From positions 124,001 to 188,000 of the forward strand of contig NZ_JAALJI010000005.1 of the NCBI RefSeq assembly GCF_011064595.1: a stretch of DNA of 64,000 nt. Direction: 5' to 3'. Under the pieces are notes generated by a model. That model worked only from the letters and a program-made list of their open reading frames with translations, was not told the DNA's origin and searched no databases. Positions 38,196 through 46,422 of the stretch are shown here, one piece after another. How positions within the stretch are numbered: the stretch's first letter is position 1; each line of letters begins with the position of its first letter. The translations under genes were made by a program, and so were the position numbers. Origin of the DNA: Paludisphaera soli. Its GTDB lineage: Bacteria > Planctomycetota > Planctomycetia > Isosphaerales > Isosphaeraceae.

Positions 38196-40130
38196 TCAGA
38201 GCTTGGGGGGTTCGGGGGGCTTGGCCTCGGCCATGGCCGGCTTGCGGCGGGGGGAGGCGGGGTCGTCGCGGCGCGGGGGGGGCGGGGGGACGTAGGCCTC
38301 GACCCACTTGAAGCCCAGGGGGTCCCTCAGCTCGCGGTCGGCCAGCAGGGCCCAGGGGGTCTGGGGGTGCTCCTCGACGACGCGTTTGAGGAGGGCCTCG
38401 GCCTCCTTGGCGGCGGCGGCGGCCTTGTCGCTGTAGCGGATCTCGGCGTCGGGGACGAGCCGCCAGGCGTTGGACTTGGGGTCCTGGAACCTGGGCGGGT
38501 CCTTGACCAGCCGGGCGCAGGCCCAGTTGTACTCGTAGCAGCGGACCTTCATGGCGAGCAGCCGGCCGCGGATCAGGTCGTAGTGGGCCTGCCAGCGGCG
38601 GGATGTCTCGTGCTCGCGGCGCTTGGCGGCGGCGGTGACGGGGGCCAGGGCCTCGTCGACGGTGTACGCGGTCCGCTCGGCGACGACCTGGTTGTTCTGC
38701 AGGACGTCCTTGAACTCGGGGGCGTCCATCGACGGGAACTGGAGCGTGGGCATGCCGGGCAGATTCTGCTGGGTGATGAGCGAGGCGTTGACGACCGCCT
38801 GCCGCAGCGGCGAGCGGGCGATCTCGGCCTCGTACTGGCGGCGGGGGGTCCAGTCCGGGCGGTACTCCTTCATCCGCGAGGCGTCGAAGCCCATCTTGGT
38901 CCCGTCGAGCCGGGCGACGAAGTAGACCCCCCCGGTGGCGGCCGCGAGCCGGCTGAGGGCGTACGGGCCGAAGCCGGACTCCAGCTCGTCGTACTGGGGG
39001 CCGCCGTACCAGAAAGGGAGGCGGATCTGCTCGATCATCGCGCTCTCGGGCCCGGCGTCGACCTTCAGCCCCCGGTGCAGGTACTTGGTGCGGGGGTCGT
39101 AGTAGTCCATCGCGCGGTCGGCGCGGCCGAAGAGGGCCTGGGAGCCCAGGACGTAGACCGGGGCCTCGCGCTTGCGGGCGGCCTCGATGGTGGATTCCAG
39201 GCGGTCCTGGTCGTCGCCCACCTCGTCGGTCACGACGATCACCATGAGCCGGTAGTCGTCGCCGTCGGGCCCCTTGAACTTGCCGTACTTGTCGACGATC
39301 CCGGCGACGGTGGCGAAGGTGGCCTCGTAGCCCGAGTCGTCGGCGGGGATCGACTCGATGGCCTCGCGGATCGCGGCCACGTCCTCGGTGGGCCTGGGGG
39401 TCATGGCCTTGCGCGCCCGGCCGAAGGCCACGACCGTCGACAGGAGCCCGCCGTCGGCCGAGAGCTTGTCGCGGTCGAGCCGGCCGATGTGGCCGTAGAT
39501 CGTCTCGATGTGCTTGCCCAGCCGCTTGCGCTCGACCTCCAGGCTGCGGGAGGCGTCGAACGCCCAGGCGACCAGGGTGCGGCCCCGCTCCAGGCGGCGG
39601 ACGACCTCCATCGCCACCCGGTCCACGGCGCCCTCGACCCCCTCGACGTGCTCGGCGCCGTCCCCCTCGATCGCGAACGACTCGCCCAGGGTCGACGCCG
39701 ACGGCGCGATCGCCTCGACGGCGCGCTGGACGTCGCGACGGCCGAAGTCCATCGCCAGGGCCTCGTCGGCCGGGTTCGGCGCCGGGCCGGCGGCGGCCGG
39801 GGCCGCCACGTCGGCCGCCGCCAGGATCGGCGCGAACGACCCGGAGGCCTCCATCACCGGCTCGTCGTCCGCCTGGTCCAGGTCCTGGAGCGTGGAATCG
39901 GTCGTCAGCGGCTCCAGGTCGCGCGGGGGGGCGTCGACCAGTTCCGAGTCGAAGCGCGACGGGGAGGACTCCGGGGCGTGATGGCCGGCGAACGCCAGGC
40001 CGACCAGCACCACCGCGTGGATGGTCAGGCTGACCAGGCCGGCGGTCATCGTGGTCGCCGGGCCCGCCGAGGTCGGCGCGCCGGCCCGACGCGCCCATCC
40101 CGCCAGGATCTCCCCGAGCCGGTCGAACAT
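38196..40130 (-). CDS. Membrane-anchored VWA domain protein, paralogue of the 35839 gene
   Basis: 644 residues from ATG 40130. One membrane helix near the N-terminus (about 29-49, SLTIHAVVLVGLAFAG), then a VWA domain with MIDAS motif VAWAFDASRSLEVE (Asp192, Ser194, Ser196) and VIVVTDEVGDDQD. The layout matches the neighbouring paralogue: the same VTDE-x-GDD motif, the same spacing, and C-terminal phrases such as YDLIRGRL against YDLMLAQT. A longer frame to 40277 adds 49 residues that lack features. Likely outcome of an old tandem duplication; both may form one envelope complex. Confidence 0.83.
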   Translation of the reverse strand: MFDRLGEILAGWARRAGAPTSAGPATTMTAGLVSLTIHAVVLVGLAFAGHHAPESSPSRFDSELVDAPPRDLEPLTTDSTLQDLDQADDEPVMEASGSFAPILAAADVAAPAAAGPAPNPADEALAMDFGRRDVQRAVEAIAPSASTLGESFAIEGDGAEHVEGVEGAVDRVAMEVVRRLERGRTLVAWAFDASRSLEVERKRLGKHIETIYGHIGRLDRDKLSADGGLLSTVVAFGRARKAMTPRPTEDVAAIREAIESIPADDSGYEATFATVAGIVDKYGKFKGPDGDDYRLMVIVVTDEVGDDQDRLESTIEAARKREAPVYVLGSQALFGRADRAMDYYDPRTKYLHRGLKVDAGPESAMIEQIRLPFWYGGPQYDELESGFGPYALSRLAAATGGVYFVARLDGTKMGFDASRMKEYRPDWTPRRQYEAEIARSPLRQAVVNASLITQQNLPGMPTLQFPSMDAPEFKDVLQNNQVVAERTAYTVDEALAPVTAAAKRREHETSRRWQAHYDLIRGRLLAMKVRCYEYNWACARLVKDPPRFQDPKSNAWRLVPDAEIRYSDKAAAAAKEAEALLKRVVEEHPQTPWALLADRELRDPLGFKWVEAYVPPPPPRRDDPASPRRKPAMAEAKPPEPPKL

Positions 40131-40677
40131 GCCCGCAAGCTCCGACTGCCGCGCCGGAGCGAACCGGGCGGGGGACCGATCGATCGACAGGATCCGACGA
40201 GGTTCGACGCCGCGAAGGGGCGCGACGAGCCGGCTCGTCGCCGATCTCGTCCGGGGCGCACTCGCCCACGACGACATTATTCGGCGCGACGGCCGTTTCG
40301 TGACGGACGAACTCGGATTTCGCCCGATCCGGCGTCCTCTCCCCGACCAATCCTAAGCCCCGGCCCGGCCCGAGGCAATGCGACGGCCCCGGGCGTTTCG
40401 CGGTCCCCACGCGCGGGGAGCCGGCGCGACGGCCGATGCCGGAGCGGCGCCCCCGCCGGAAATTCGAGGAGGCCGCCTTGGATGGCCGGGCCCCCGGGGG
40501 TCGACGTGCGGCCGACGCTCTCGGGCCTGCCGGACGCCGACCTCCACGGCTTCGACCAGTTCTGGTTCCTCCAGGCGATCTTCGCTGGCCCGCCGAAAGG
40601 CCGGCGCGCGACGACCGCCCCGGGGGCGTCGGGGCGGCCGTCGAGGGTCGCGTTCGTCGGGTCGCCCGAGGGCGGCC
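40131..40677. other. Intergenic region between divergent transcription units
   Basis: About 550 bases upstream of the minus-strand VWA gene. The part near 40270-40310 is less GC-rich, consistent with a promoter. Its right half (40482-40680) overlaps a weakly supported small plus-strand frame listed separately. No repeats or RNA genes recognised. Confidence 0.4.
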
Positions 40678-40757
40678 TCAGGCCTGGGCGGGGGCGGTCG
40701 GGTCGAGGGGGGCCGGCGGGGGCGGGGTGTAGTCGCCGCCGCGGGGGATGGCGTTGA
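40482..40757 (+). CDS. Possible small protein of unknown function (weak)
   Basis: 91 residues from ATG 40482, with GAGGAGG at 40465-40471. The first 40 residues have a natural-looking composition (VRPTLSGLPDADLHGFDQF), after which the frame becomes Arg/Gly/Ala-rich and runs 80 bases into the 3' end of the opposing LEPR-XLL gene, which is unusual. It may be a gene remnant or a real small protein with a wrong 3' end. Reported only because the start of the frame looks coding. Confidence 0.25.
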   Translation: MAGPPGVDVRPTLSGLPDADLHGFDQFWFLQAIFAGPPKGRRATTAPGASGRPSRVAFVGSPEGGLRPGRGRSGRGGPAGAGCSRRRGGWR

Positions 40758-42369
40758 ACTGCTCGGCGCCGATGGTGGTGATCATGGCGTCGGTCAGGTT
40801 GATCTGGGCCGCGACCGGGCCGGAGATCCAGCGGCGATGGCCGTCGGCGTAGTTGGCCAGCTCGCCGGTCTGGTTGTTCTTGAGGAACATCCCCTCGATG
40901 AAGTAGTCGGCGCCCCGCGACACGGCGTTGTACTGGCCGCCGGAGACCGAGATCAGGTCGGCGGCGGTCAGGCCGAGCTTCGCGGCGACGGGCGACGAGA
41001 CGACGCTCCGCTTGCCGGCGTCGTAGCGGGCGATCTCGCCGTTCTCCTGGTTCTGCAGGTAGACGCCGTTCGGGAAGTAGTCCTTGCCCTGGGGCACGGC
41101 GTTGAACTGGGTCGGGCTGATCACGACGATCTGGCTCGCCTGCAGGTTCAGCCGGGCGGCGACCGGCACCGAGATCCAGTGCCGCTCGCCGGCCTGGTAG
41201 ATGTCGATCTCGCCGGTCTGCTGGTTCTGGATCAGCAGTCCTTCGGGGAAGTAGTCGTTCCCCTTGTTCACGCCGGAATACTGGGCGGCGGAGATCGTGG
41301 CGACGTCCGCCACGGCGATGCCCAGGAAGGTCGCGACCGGCGTCGAGACGACGTGGAAGGTCCCGCCGGAGTAGCGGGCGATCTCGCCCGACTGCTCGTT
41401 GCGGACGAACAGGCCCTCGGGGAAGTAGTCCGCCCCCTTCGGCACCGCCTTGAAGTCCTCGGCCGTCACGGACTTGGTCTGCTCGGCGGTCAGCCCCATC
41501 TTGGCCGCGACCGGCGGCGAGATCAGGCCCCGCTTGCCCTGGCTGTAATACCCCAGCTCGCCCGTCTGCTCGTTCCGCAAGATCGTCCCGTCCGGGAACG
41601 TCGGCGCGGGGTTCGCCGGGGTCGTCGGCGTGGGGGCGGGGGTGGTCGGAGTGGTGGGAGCCGGGGTCGTCGGCGCGGGCGTCGTCGGCGTGGGGGTCGT
41701 CGGAGCCGGCGTGGGGGTGGTCGGAGCGGGGGTCGTGGGCTTGGGGGCCGGGGTGGTCGGCTTGGGAGCCGGGGCCTGGCCGGGCTTGGTGACGTCGGTC
41801 CAGCCGCCGAAGCCGCCGCCGGGCCGGCTCGGGCCGGGCTTCGCCGGGGTGGTCGGCGCGGGGGTCGTCGGCGCCGGCGTGGTCGGCGCGGGCGTCGTCG
41901 GCGTGGGGGTCGTGGGTGCCGGCGTGGGGGCCGTCTGGGCGTTCGGGGTCGGTGTCGGGGCGACCTGGGGGTTGGGGATGGTCGGGTAGGTCACGACCGG
42001 GTTGGCGTTCGCGTTGACGACGGGGTTGGCGGTCGGCCCGCCGACGTTGATCGTGGGCGAGACGTTGATCGTGGGCGAGACGTTGATCCGGAAGCCGGGC
42101 TGCCTCATCCGCATGGCGTTCATGCCGGCGAAGCGGTTGGGCATCTGGGCGCGGGCGGCGGCCGTCGCCCGGGGCTGGACCTGGGCCCGCAGCCGCGCCG
42201 CGTTCCCCTGCGGCTGCTGGCGGATCAGGGCCGCGGCCTGGCGGGGGCGGAACTGGCCGGCGGCCGACAGCAGCAGGCGCCCTTCCAGCCCTTCGAGGGT
42301 GGTCCGGAATTCAACCTTGCGACGCTTGGCGTTACGGGCCTGGCCGCCCGCAAGTTCCTCGTGCGACAT
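40678..42369 (-). CDS. LEPR-XLL-type surface protein with five 58-residue repeats
   Basis: 563 residues. The N-terminus has a basic stretch then LEGLEGRLLLSA (25-36), a match to the planctomycete LEPR-XLL export signal. Next come an Ala/Gln/Arg region, an Asn/Pro region (INVSPTINVSPTINVGG), and a Pro-Thr-rich linker (about 145-257, APTTPAPTTP-type). Residues 258-547 are five exact-length 58-residue tandem repeats, each of the pattern F-P-x-G-(ILV)-(FY)-(ILV)-x-N-x-Q-x-GE(IL)-x-Y, then PVA, then (Q/D)F/Y-N-x-V-x-x-G-x-DY. No enzymatic motif. Probably a secreted or surface adhesion or ligand-binding protein. Confidence 0.82.
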   Translation of the reverse strand: MSHEELAGGQARNAKRRKVEFRTTLEGLEGRLLLSAAGQFRPRQAAALIRQQPQGNAARLRAQVQPRATAAARAQMPNRFAGMNAMRMRQPGFRINVSPTINVSPTINVGGPTANPVVNANANPVVTYPTIPNPQVAPTPTPNAQTAPTPAPTTPTPTTPAPTTPAPTTPAPTTPAKPGPSRPGGGFGGWTDVTKPGQAPAPKPTTPAPKPTTPAPTTPTPAPTTPTPTTPAPTTPAPTTPTTPAPTPTTPANPAPTFPDGTILRNEQTGELGYYSQGKRGLISPPVAAKMGLTAEQTKSVTAEDFKAVPKGADYFPEGLFVRNEQSGEIARYSGGTFHVVSTPVATFLGIAVADVATISAAQYSGVNKGNDYFPEGLLIQNQQTGEIDIYQAGERHWISVPVAARLNLQASQIVVISPTQFNAVPQGKDYFPNGVYLQNQENGEIARYDAGKRSVVSSPVAAKLGLTAADLISVSGGQYNAVSRGADYFIEGMFLKNNQTGELANYADGHRRWISGPVAAQINLTDAMITTIGAEQFNAIPRGGDYTPPPPAPLDPTAPAQA

Positions 42370-42568
42370 GACTTTCCTCGCCCTTCCGGCTGCGGACGTG
42401 CTCGGGTCGAATCCCCAGGGACCGCATCCGCGGCCCTACAGCCGATTCCATCGGCCTATTCGCACCCAACCCTGTCCAACCGGAATCGGCGGTCCGCCCC
42501 GAGGACTTGAGGAATTCCCGAAATCCCAACGCCCCTCCAACCCGGACGACCGGCCGCCGCCGGGGGCC

Positions 42569-45500
42569 TCAGCGGCCGCGCGAGGCCCGGGCCTTGGCGA
42601 CGATCACCGCCTCGTCCAGCGGGTTGGCGGGGTGTCGGGAGAGGGAGTAGGGGGCCTGGATCCGCAGCGGGGCGGGCAGGCCGACGTCGGCGTTGTGGAC
42701 GTAGAACCGGCCCGCGCCGAGCTTGGCCACGTCGTCGCCCTGGCCCCCCTTCTGGCGGATCAGGTCGCGGACGGCCTCGATGGCGACCGGCGAGTTCATC
42801 TTGCCGTAGACGTGGGTCGAGCAGTTGCCGACCAGCTTGGGGTCGACGTCCTTGGGATTCTGGGTGGCGAAGACCAGCCCGAGGTGGTACTTCCGCGCCT
42901 GGGCTCCCAGCCGCAGCAAGCTCTCGCGGCAGGTCGACGCCTTGCCCGACGGGACGAAGTCCTTGGCCTCGTCGATCACGAGGAGCCCCCGCAAGGGCCG
43001 GCCGCCGGGGTCGGGGTTCTTCTTGATCCAGGCGAACAGGGTCATCGCCAGCTGGTTGAGGAAGCGCCGCTGAGACTCCAGCCCCGCCAGCCCCGCCAGG
43101 CTGACGACCGACACCCGCGCGGGGGCGTCCGGGGCCGTCGGGCCGAACAGCAAGGCGGGGTCGAAGGGGGTCCCGCCGGTCCGCAGGAGCGGATCGGTCG
43201 CCATCTCGGCGAGCAGGGCGTCCGCCATCTGCACGGCCAGCTTGCGCTCGGTGCTGATCCCCGTGCCGGCCTCGGGCGGGAGGTCTTGCAGGACCTCGAT
43301 CAGCTCGCCGATCCGGCCGCCCCCCCCGCGCCGGGCCAGGTAGCGGAGGACCTCGGCGAGCACGCCGAGCTTGAACGCGGAAGCCTGGCTCCGGCCCTTC
43401 GCCACGAGGGGGCCGAGCGACTCGACGACGCACTGGACGGCGTCGTCCAGCTCCTCGCGGTCGTCCGCCAGGGCGGCGAGGTCGGGCAGGGGCTCGAACC
43501 AGAGCGGGTTGCCGTCGGCCCGGTTGGGGGTCCAGACGACCACCCGGCCCGCGACGTGGTAGGCGTCCGCCTTGCGGCCGTCCAGGTCCGTCCAGCCGTC
43601 CGGCGGCGGGTCCCAGCGCTCGTCGAGCGCCGCCAGGTCGTTGGCGCAGTCGACGACGATCGACGGCACCCCCGCCAGCGCCGCCTCCTCCACCAGCCGC
43701 TTGAGGAAGACCGTCTTCCCCGACCCCGCGCCGGCGATCACCAACGTATGCTTCTCCAGCGACTTGACCGGCAGCCCGAACGCCTCGCCGAGCGACCCGC
43801 CGGCCCAACGACGCCCCAGTGGGATCGAGCCGGCGGGGGCCGCGGCGGCCGGCTCCTGCACGACGTGACCGTTGGTCGGCGCGGTCGCCGTCGGCTCGGC
43901 GGGCGCGGCCGCCTCGGCGTGGTCGCCGCCGAAATGCGGGCCCACGATCCCCCGCAGCAGCGCCAGCCTCGACGCCGGCCGGGCGGAGCGGAGCCAGGGG
44001 AGGAAGCCGGCCTCGTTGCGGCGTTTCAGTTCGTGCAGGGCGTGCAGGGTCCGCAGGTCGTCCTCGTCCGGCGCGACGAAGACGCCGCCGAGGCTCTCGA
44101 ACCGGGCCGTCAGCTCGATCGTCTTCGGTCCGCCGGGGACGGGGATCGACCGCACGACGGCCAGGCGACGGAACGGCAGCCGGCGGTCGATGCCCGAGAT
44201 CTCCAGCGCCGAGGTCAACTGATTCTGATACGCTTTTGCGTTGGCGTGCTGGATCGCCCGGACGCAGTAGTGCTCCTCGCGCTCGTTCTCCCTGTGGAAG
44301 ATCCGCCGCAGCCGGGCGTGCAGCGGGGCCGTCTTCGCCCCGCCGGTGAACTGGACCTCCACCGTCGCGTGGACGTCGAGCGACTCGGGACCCTCGTGCA
44401 CCAGGCAGGCCAGCCCCGACCGGATCAACGGCGCCAGCCGCTCGTCGTCGTGCTTCTCCTCCAGGATCCAGGCGGGGTCGGCAGCGCGGCGGAGGGTTTC
44501 GAACTCGCGATCCAGCGGGTCGTCATCGACCTCTCCGGTCGTGCTTGGACCTTGAACCGTCGATCTGGCCGGGGCCCCGAAATCTCCGACCTCCCGGACC
44601 TCGCCTTCGGACAGGCACTTCTGAATATGTTCGTGGCACCGCTTGAGGACCTCGCGCGGGCTGTCGGCGGCGAGGGGCTCGAAGGCCTCGGGCTTGAACG
44701 GGAAGGTGGGGTAGGGGGGGGTGAAGCCGGCCTCGCGGAAGGCCGCGTCGAGGCGTCCGCGCGCGACGGCCCGCGCGGCGTCGGCGGTCTTCAGGGGGGA
44801 GAGCCGGAACTCCCCCTCGAAGCGGTCGAGCGAGGCGCGAAGGACCGTCCCGCGCAGGAAGTCCCAGGTGGTCTCGATGCACGAGACGATCGTCAGGGTG
44901 GAGCGGGTCACGTCGCGGAGCGCGCCCAGGCCGCCGCCGATCTCGCTGATGATGGCCTCGGCCGTGGCCTGCTCCTCGGTCAGGGCGCTCCCCTGCCGGC
45001 GGTAGTGGAGCTGGGTGACGATCGGGTCGAGCTGGTCGAAGGCGAGCACGGCGGGCCCGCTCAGGCTCAGGAACCACGAGAGCGCCTCGATGATGATCCG
45101 CGGCGGCTCGGCCTCGGCGGTGAAGCCCAGCTCGCGCTTGTCCTCCGGCTCCAGCGCCTGGCCCTGGAGCCACGTCTGGCCCAGGTTCGAGATCGTGAAG
45201 TCATCCGAGTTCATGCAGATGAGCGCGCGGATGACGTTCTGATACTTCATCGTCTGCTCGGGCCAGACCCGGTTCATGGCGCCCAGGACCTTGTTCACGT
45301 CGCCGCGGAGGTCGGTGCTCTTGCGGTCGGCCAGGGTCCGGAGGATCTGCGCCACGGGCTTGTTCGGGCCGAGCTTCTCGATGATGTTGCCGAGCACCCA
45401 GCGGTGCTGCGGGACGCCCCCCTCGATCTGCTTCTGGAGCGAGTGGACGTAGCCCTGCAGGACGCTCGCCCAGAAGTTCCGGACGTCGGTCAGGTCGACC

Positions 45501-45766
45501 ATGATGAACGGGTGCTTGCGCCTGGCCGCCTCGCGCCGGAAGGCGCCGAGCAGGTGCGTCTTGCCCGACCCGCCGGCCCCGACGACGGCCCAGCCCAGCG
45601 GCGAGCCCTGGCCCCGGGCCCGCTCCATCTCGTCGAGCTTGCGCGCGAAGTCGGCCCGGAGGTTGGCGTGCAGCTCGGGCACGTCGGCCGCGGGGCGGCC
45701 CCAGACGTCGTTCAGCCGCACCGCCCAGTCGAAGTCGGCCGATCGCAGGACTTCCAGCGCGTTCAT
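42569..45766 (-). CDS. Dual-NTPase protein: N-terminal AAA-type ATPase plus C-terminal HerA/FtsK-like DNA pump
   Basis: 1065 residues from ATG 45766, which overlaps the upstream gene's TGA by four bases (ATGA). First NTPase: Walker A GAGGSGKTH (63-71), Walker B AVLAFDQLD (239-247). Middle region (about 400-600) has no recognised motif. Second NTPase: Walker A GAGSGKT (679-685), Walker B GLLVIDEAKDF (927-937), sensor-like FATQNPKDVDPKLVGNCSTHV. The latter resembles HerA, VirD4 and TraG-type hexameric DNA-pumping ATPases. It lies downstream of a probable winged-helix protein and a DUF559-type nuclease. Together they suggest DNA end-processing or anti-phage defence. Function inferred. Confidence 0.85.
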   Translation of the reverse strand: MNALEVLRSADFDWAVRLNDVWGRPAADVPELHANLRADFARKLDEMERARGQGSPLGWAVVGAGGSGKTHLLGAFRREAARRKHPFIMVDLTDVRNFWASVLQGYVHSLQKQIEGGVPQHRWVLGNIIEKLGPNKPVAQILRTLADRKSTDLRGDVNKVLGAMNRVWPEQTMKYQNVIRALICMNSDDFTISNLGQTWLQGQALEPEDKRELGFTAEAEPPRIIIEALSWFLSLSGPAVLAFDQLDPIVTQLHYRRQGSALTEEQATAEAIISEIGGGLGALRDVTRSTLTIVSCIETTWDFLRGTVLRASLDRFEGEFRLSPLKTADAARAVARGRLDAAFREAGFTPPYPTFPFKPEAFEPLAADSPREVLKRCHEHIQKCLSEGEVREVGDFGAPARSTVQGPSTTGEVDDDPLDREFETLRRAADPAWILEEKHDDERLAPLIRSGLACLVHEGPESLDVHATVEVQFTGGAKTAPLHARLRRIFHRENEREEHYCVRAIQHANAKAYQNQLTSALEISGIDRRLPFRRLAVVRSIPVPGGPKTIELTARFESLGGVFVAPDEDDLRTLHALHELKRRNEAGFLPWLRSARPASRLALLRGIVGPHFGGDHAEAAAPAEPTATAPTNGHVVQEPAAAAPAGSIPLGRRWAGGSLGEAFGLPVKSLEKHTLVIAGAGSGKTVFLKRLVEEAALAGVPSIVVDCANDLAALDERWDPPPDGWTDLDGRKADAYHVAGRVVVWTPNRADGNPLWFEPLPDLAALADDREELDDAVQCVVESLGPLVAKGRSQASAFKLGVLAEVLRYLARRGGGGRIGELIEVLQDLPPEAGTGISTERKLAVQMADALLAEMATDPLLRTGGTPFDPALLFGPTAPDAPARVSVVSLAGLAGLESQRRFLNQLAMTLFAWIKKNPDPGGRPLRGLLVIDEAKDFVPSGKASTCRESLLRLGAQARKYHLGLVFATQNPKDVDPKLVGNCSTHVYGKMNSPVAIEAVRDLIRQKGGQGDDVAKLGAGRFYVHNADVGLPAPLRIQAPYSLSRHPANPLDEAVIVAKARASRGR

Positions 45767-46422
45767 GAGCCCCGGCCCCCGAGATACAGGATGTGCCGCT
45801 CCTCGCCCGACGGCGTGAGGAAGACGGCCTCGCGGTCCTCCTCGCGGATCTCGCGCGGGTCGTCGAGCCGGTAGAGGGTCGCCTCGCCCTTCGTCTGCAG
45901 GTCCAGCAGGGCCCGGTCCAGGTCGTCGCGGGGGACGGCCGGCAGCCGTCGCCGCAGCTCGGCCAGGTGGACCCGCACGTTGGGCCGGCCGCCGGTGATG
46001 GCGTAGTAGGTCGAACTCGCCAGCACGGCCGCGTCGCCGTCCTCGGCCCCGGCTCCGAAGGCCGGCGCGGGGGCCTCGGCCAGCAGCTCGCCGAGCGACA
46101 GGTCGCGGCGCTCCAGGAACCCCTTGAGCCGGAGCAGGACCAGGCGGAGGACCTCGGTCCCGGCCGTGGACTTCGTGTTCAGGTCGGCGTCCAGGTGGGC
46201 GCCCAGCCACGCCCAGCCGCCGTCGGTGAGGGCGACGTGCAGCGCCGCGGCGCGGCCGTCCGGGGGCTTGCGTTTGGCCGTCTCGATCAACCTCGCGGCC
46301 TCCAGACGCCTGCGGGCGGGGGCCTCCAGGGCCGGCTTGATCTCCTTGTTCCAGCCCTCGCCCCCGGTGGCGGCCAGGCGCCAGAGGAACAGGGCCTCGA
46401 TCGGCTTCAGCTCGGGATTCAT
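45763..46422 (-). CDS. Probable winged-helix adaptor of the nuclease/ATPase operon (219 aa)
   Basis: 219 residues. The ATG (46420-46422) overlaps the preceding nuclease stop in a TGATG junction, and the stop overlaps the ATPase start in ATGA: strict translational coupling on both sides. The N-terminal half has the spacing of a winged helix: IEALFLWRLAATGGEGWNKE, ALEAPARRRLEAARLIETAK, LHVALTDGGWAWL. A second helix-turn-helix-like unit occurs around 150-200 (VRVHLAELRRRLPAV, LDRALLDLQTKGEATLYRLD). It could recognise DNA or bridge nuclease and pump. No named family recognised. Confidence 0.75.
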   Translation of the reverse strand: MNPELKPIEALFLWRLAATGGEGWNKEIKPALEAPARRRLEAARLIETAKRKPPDGRAAALHVALTDGGWAWLGAHLDADLNTKSTAGTEVLRLVLLRLKGFLERRDLSLGELLAEAPAPAFGAGAEDGDAAVLASSTYYAITGGRPNVRVHLAELRRRLPAVPRDDLDRALLDLQTKGEATLYRLDDPREIREEDREAVFLTPSGEERHILYLGGRGS

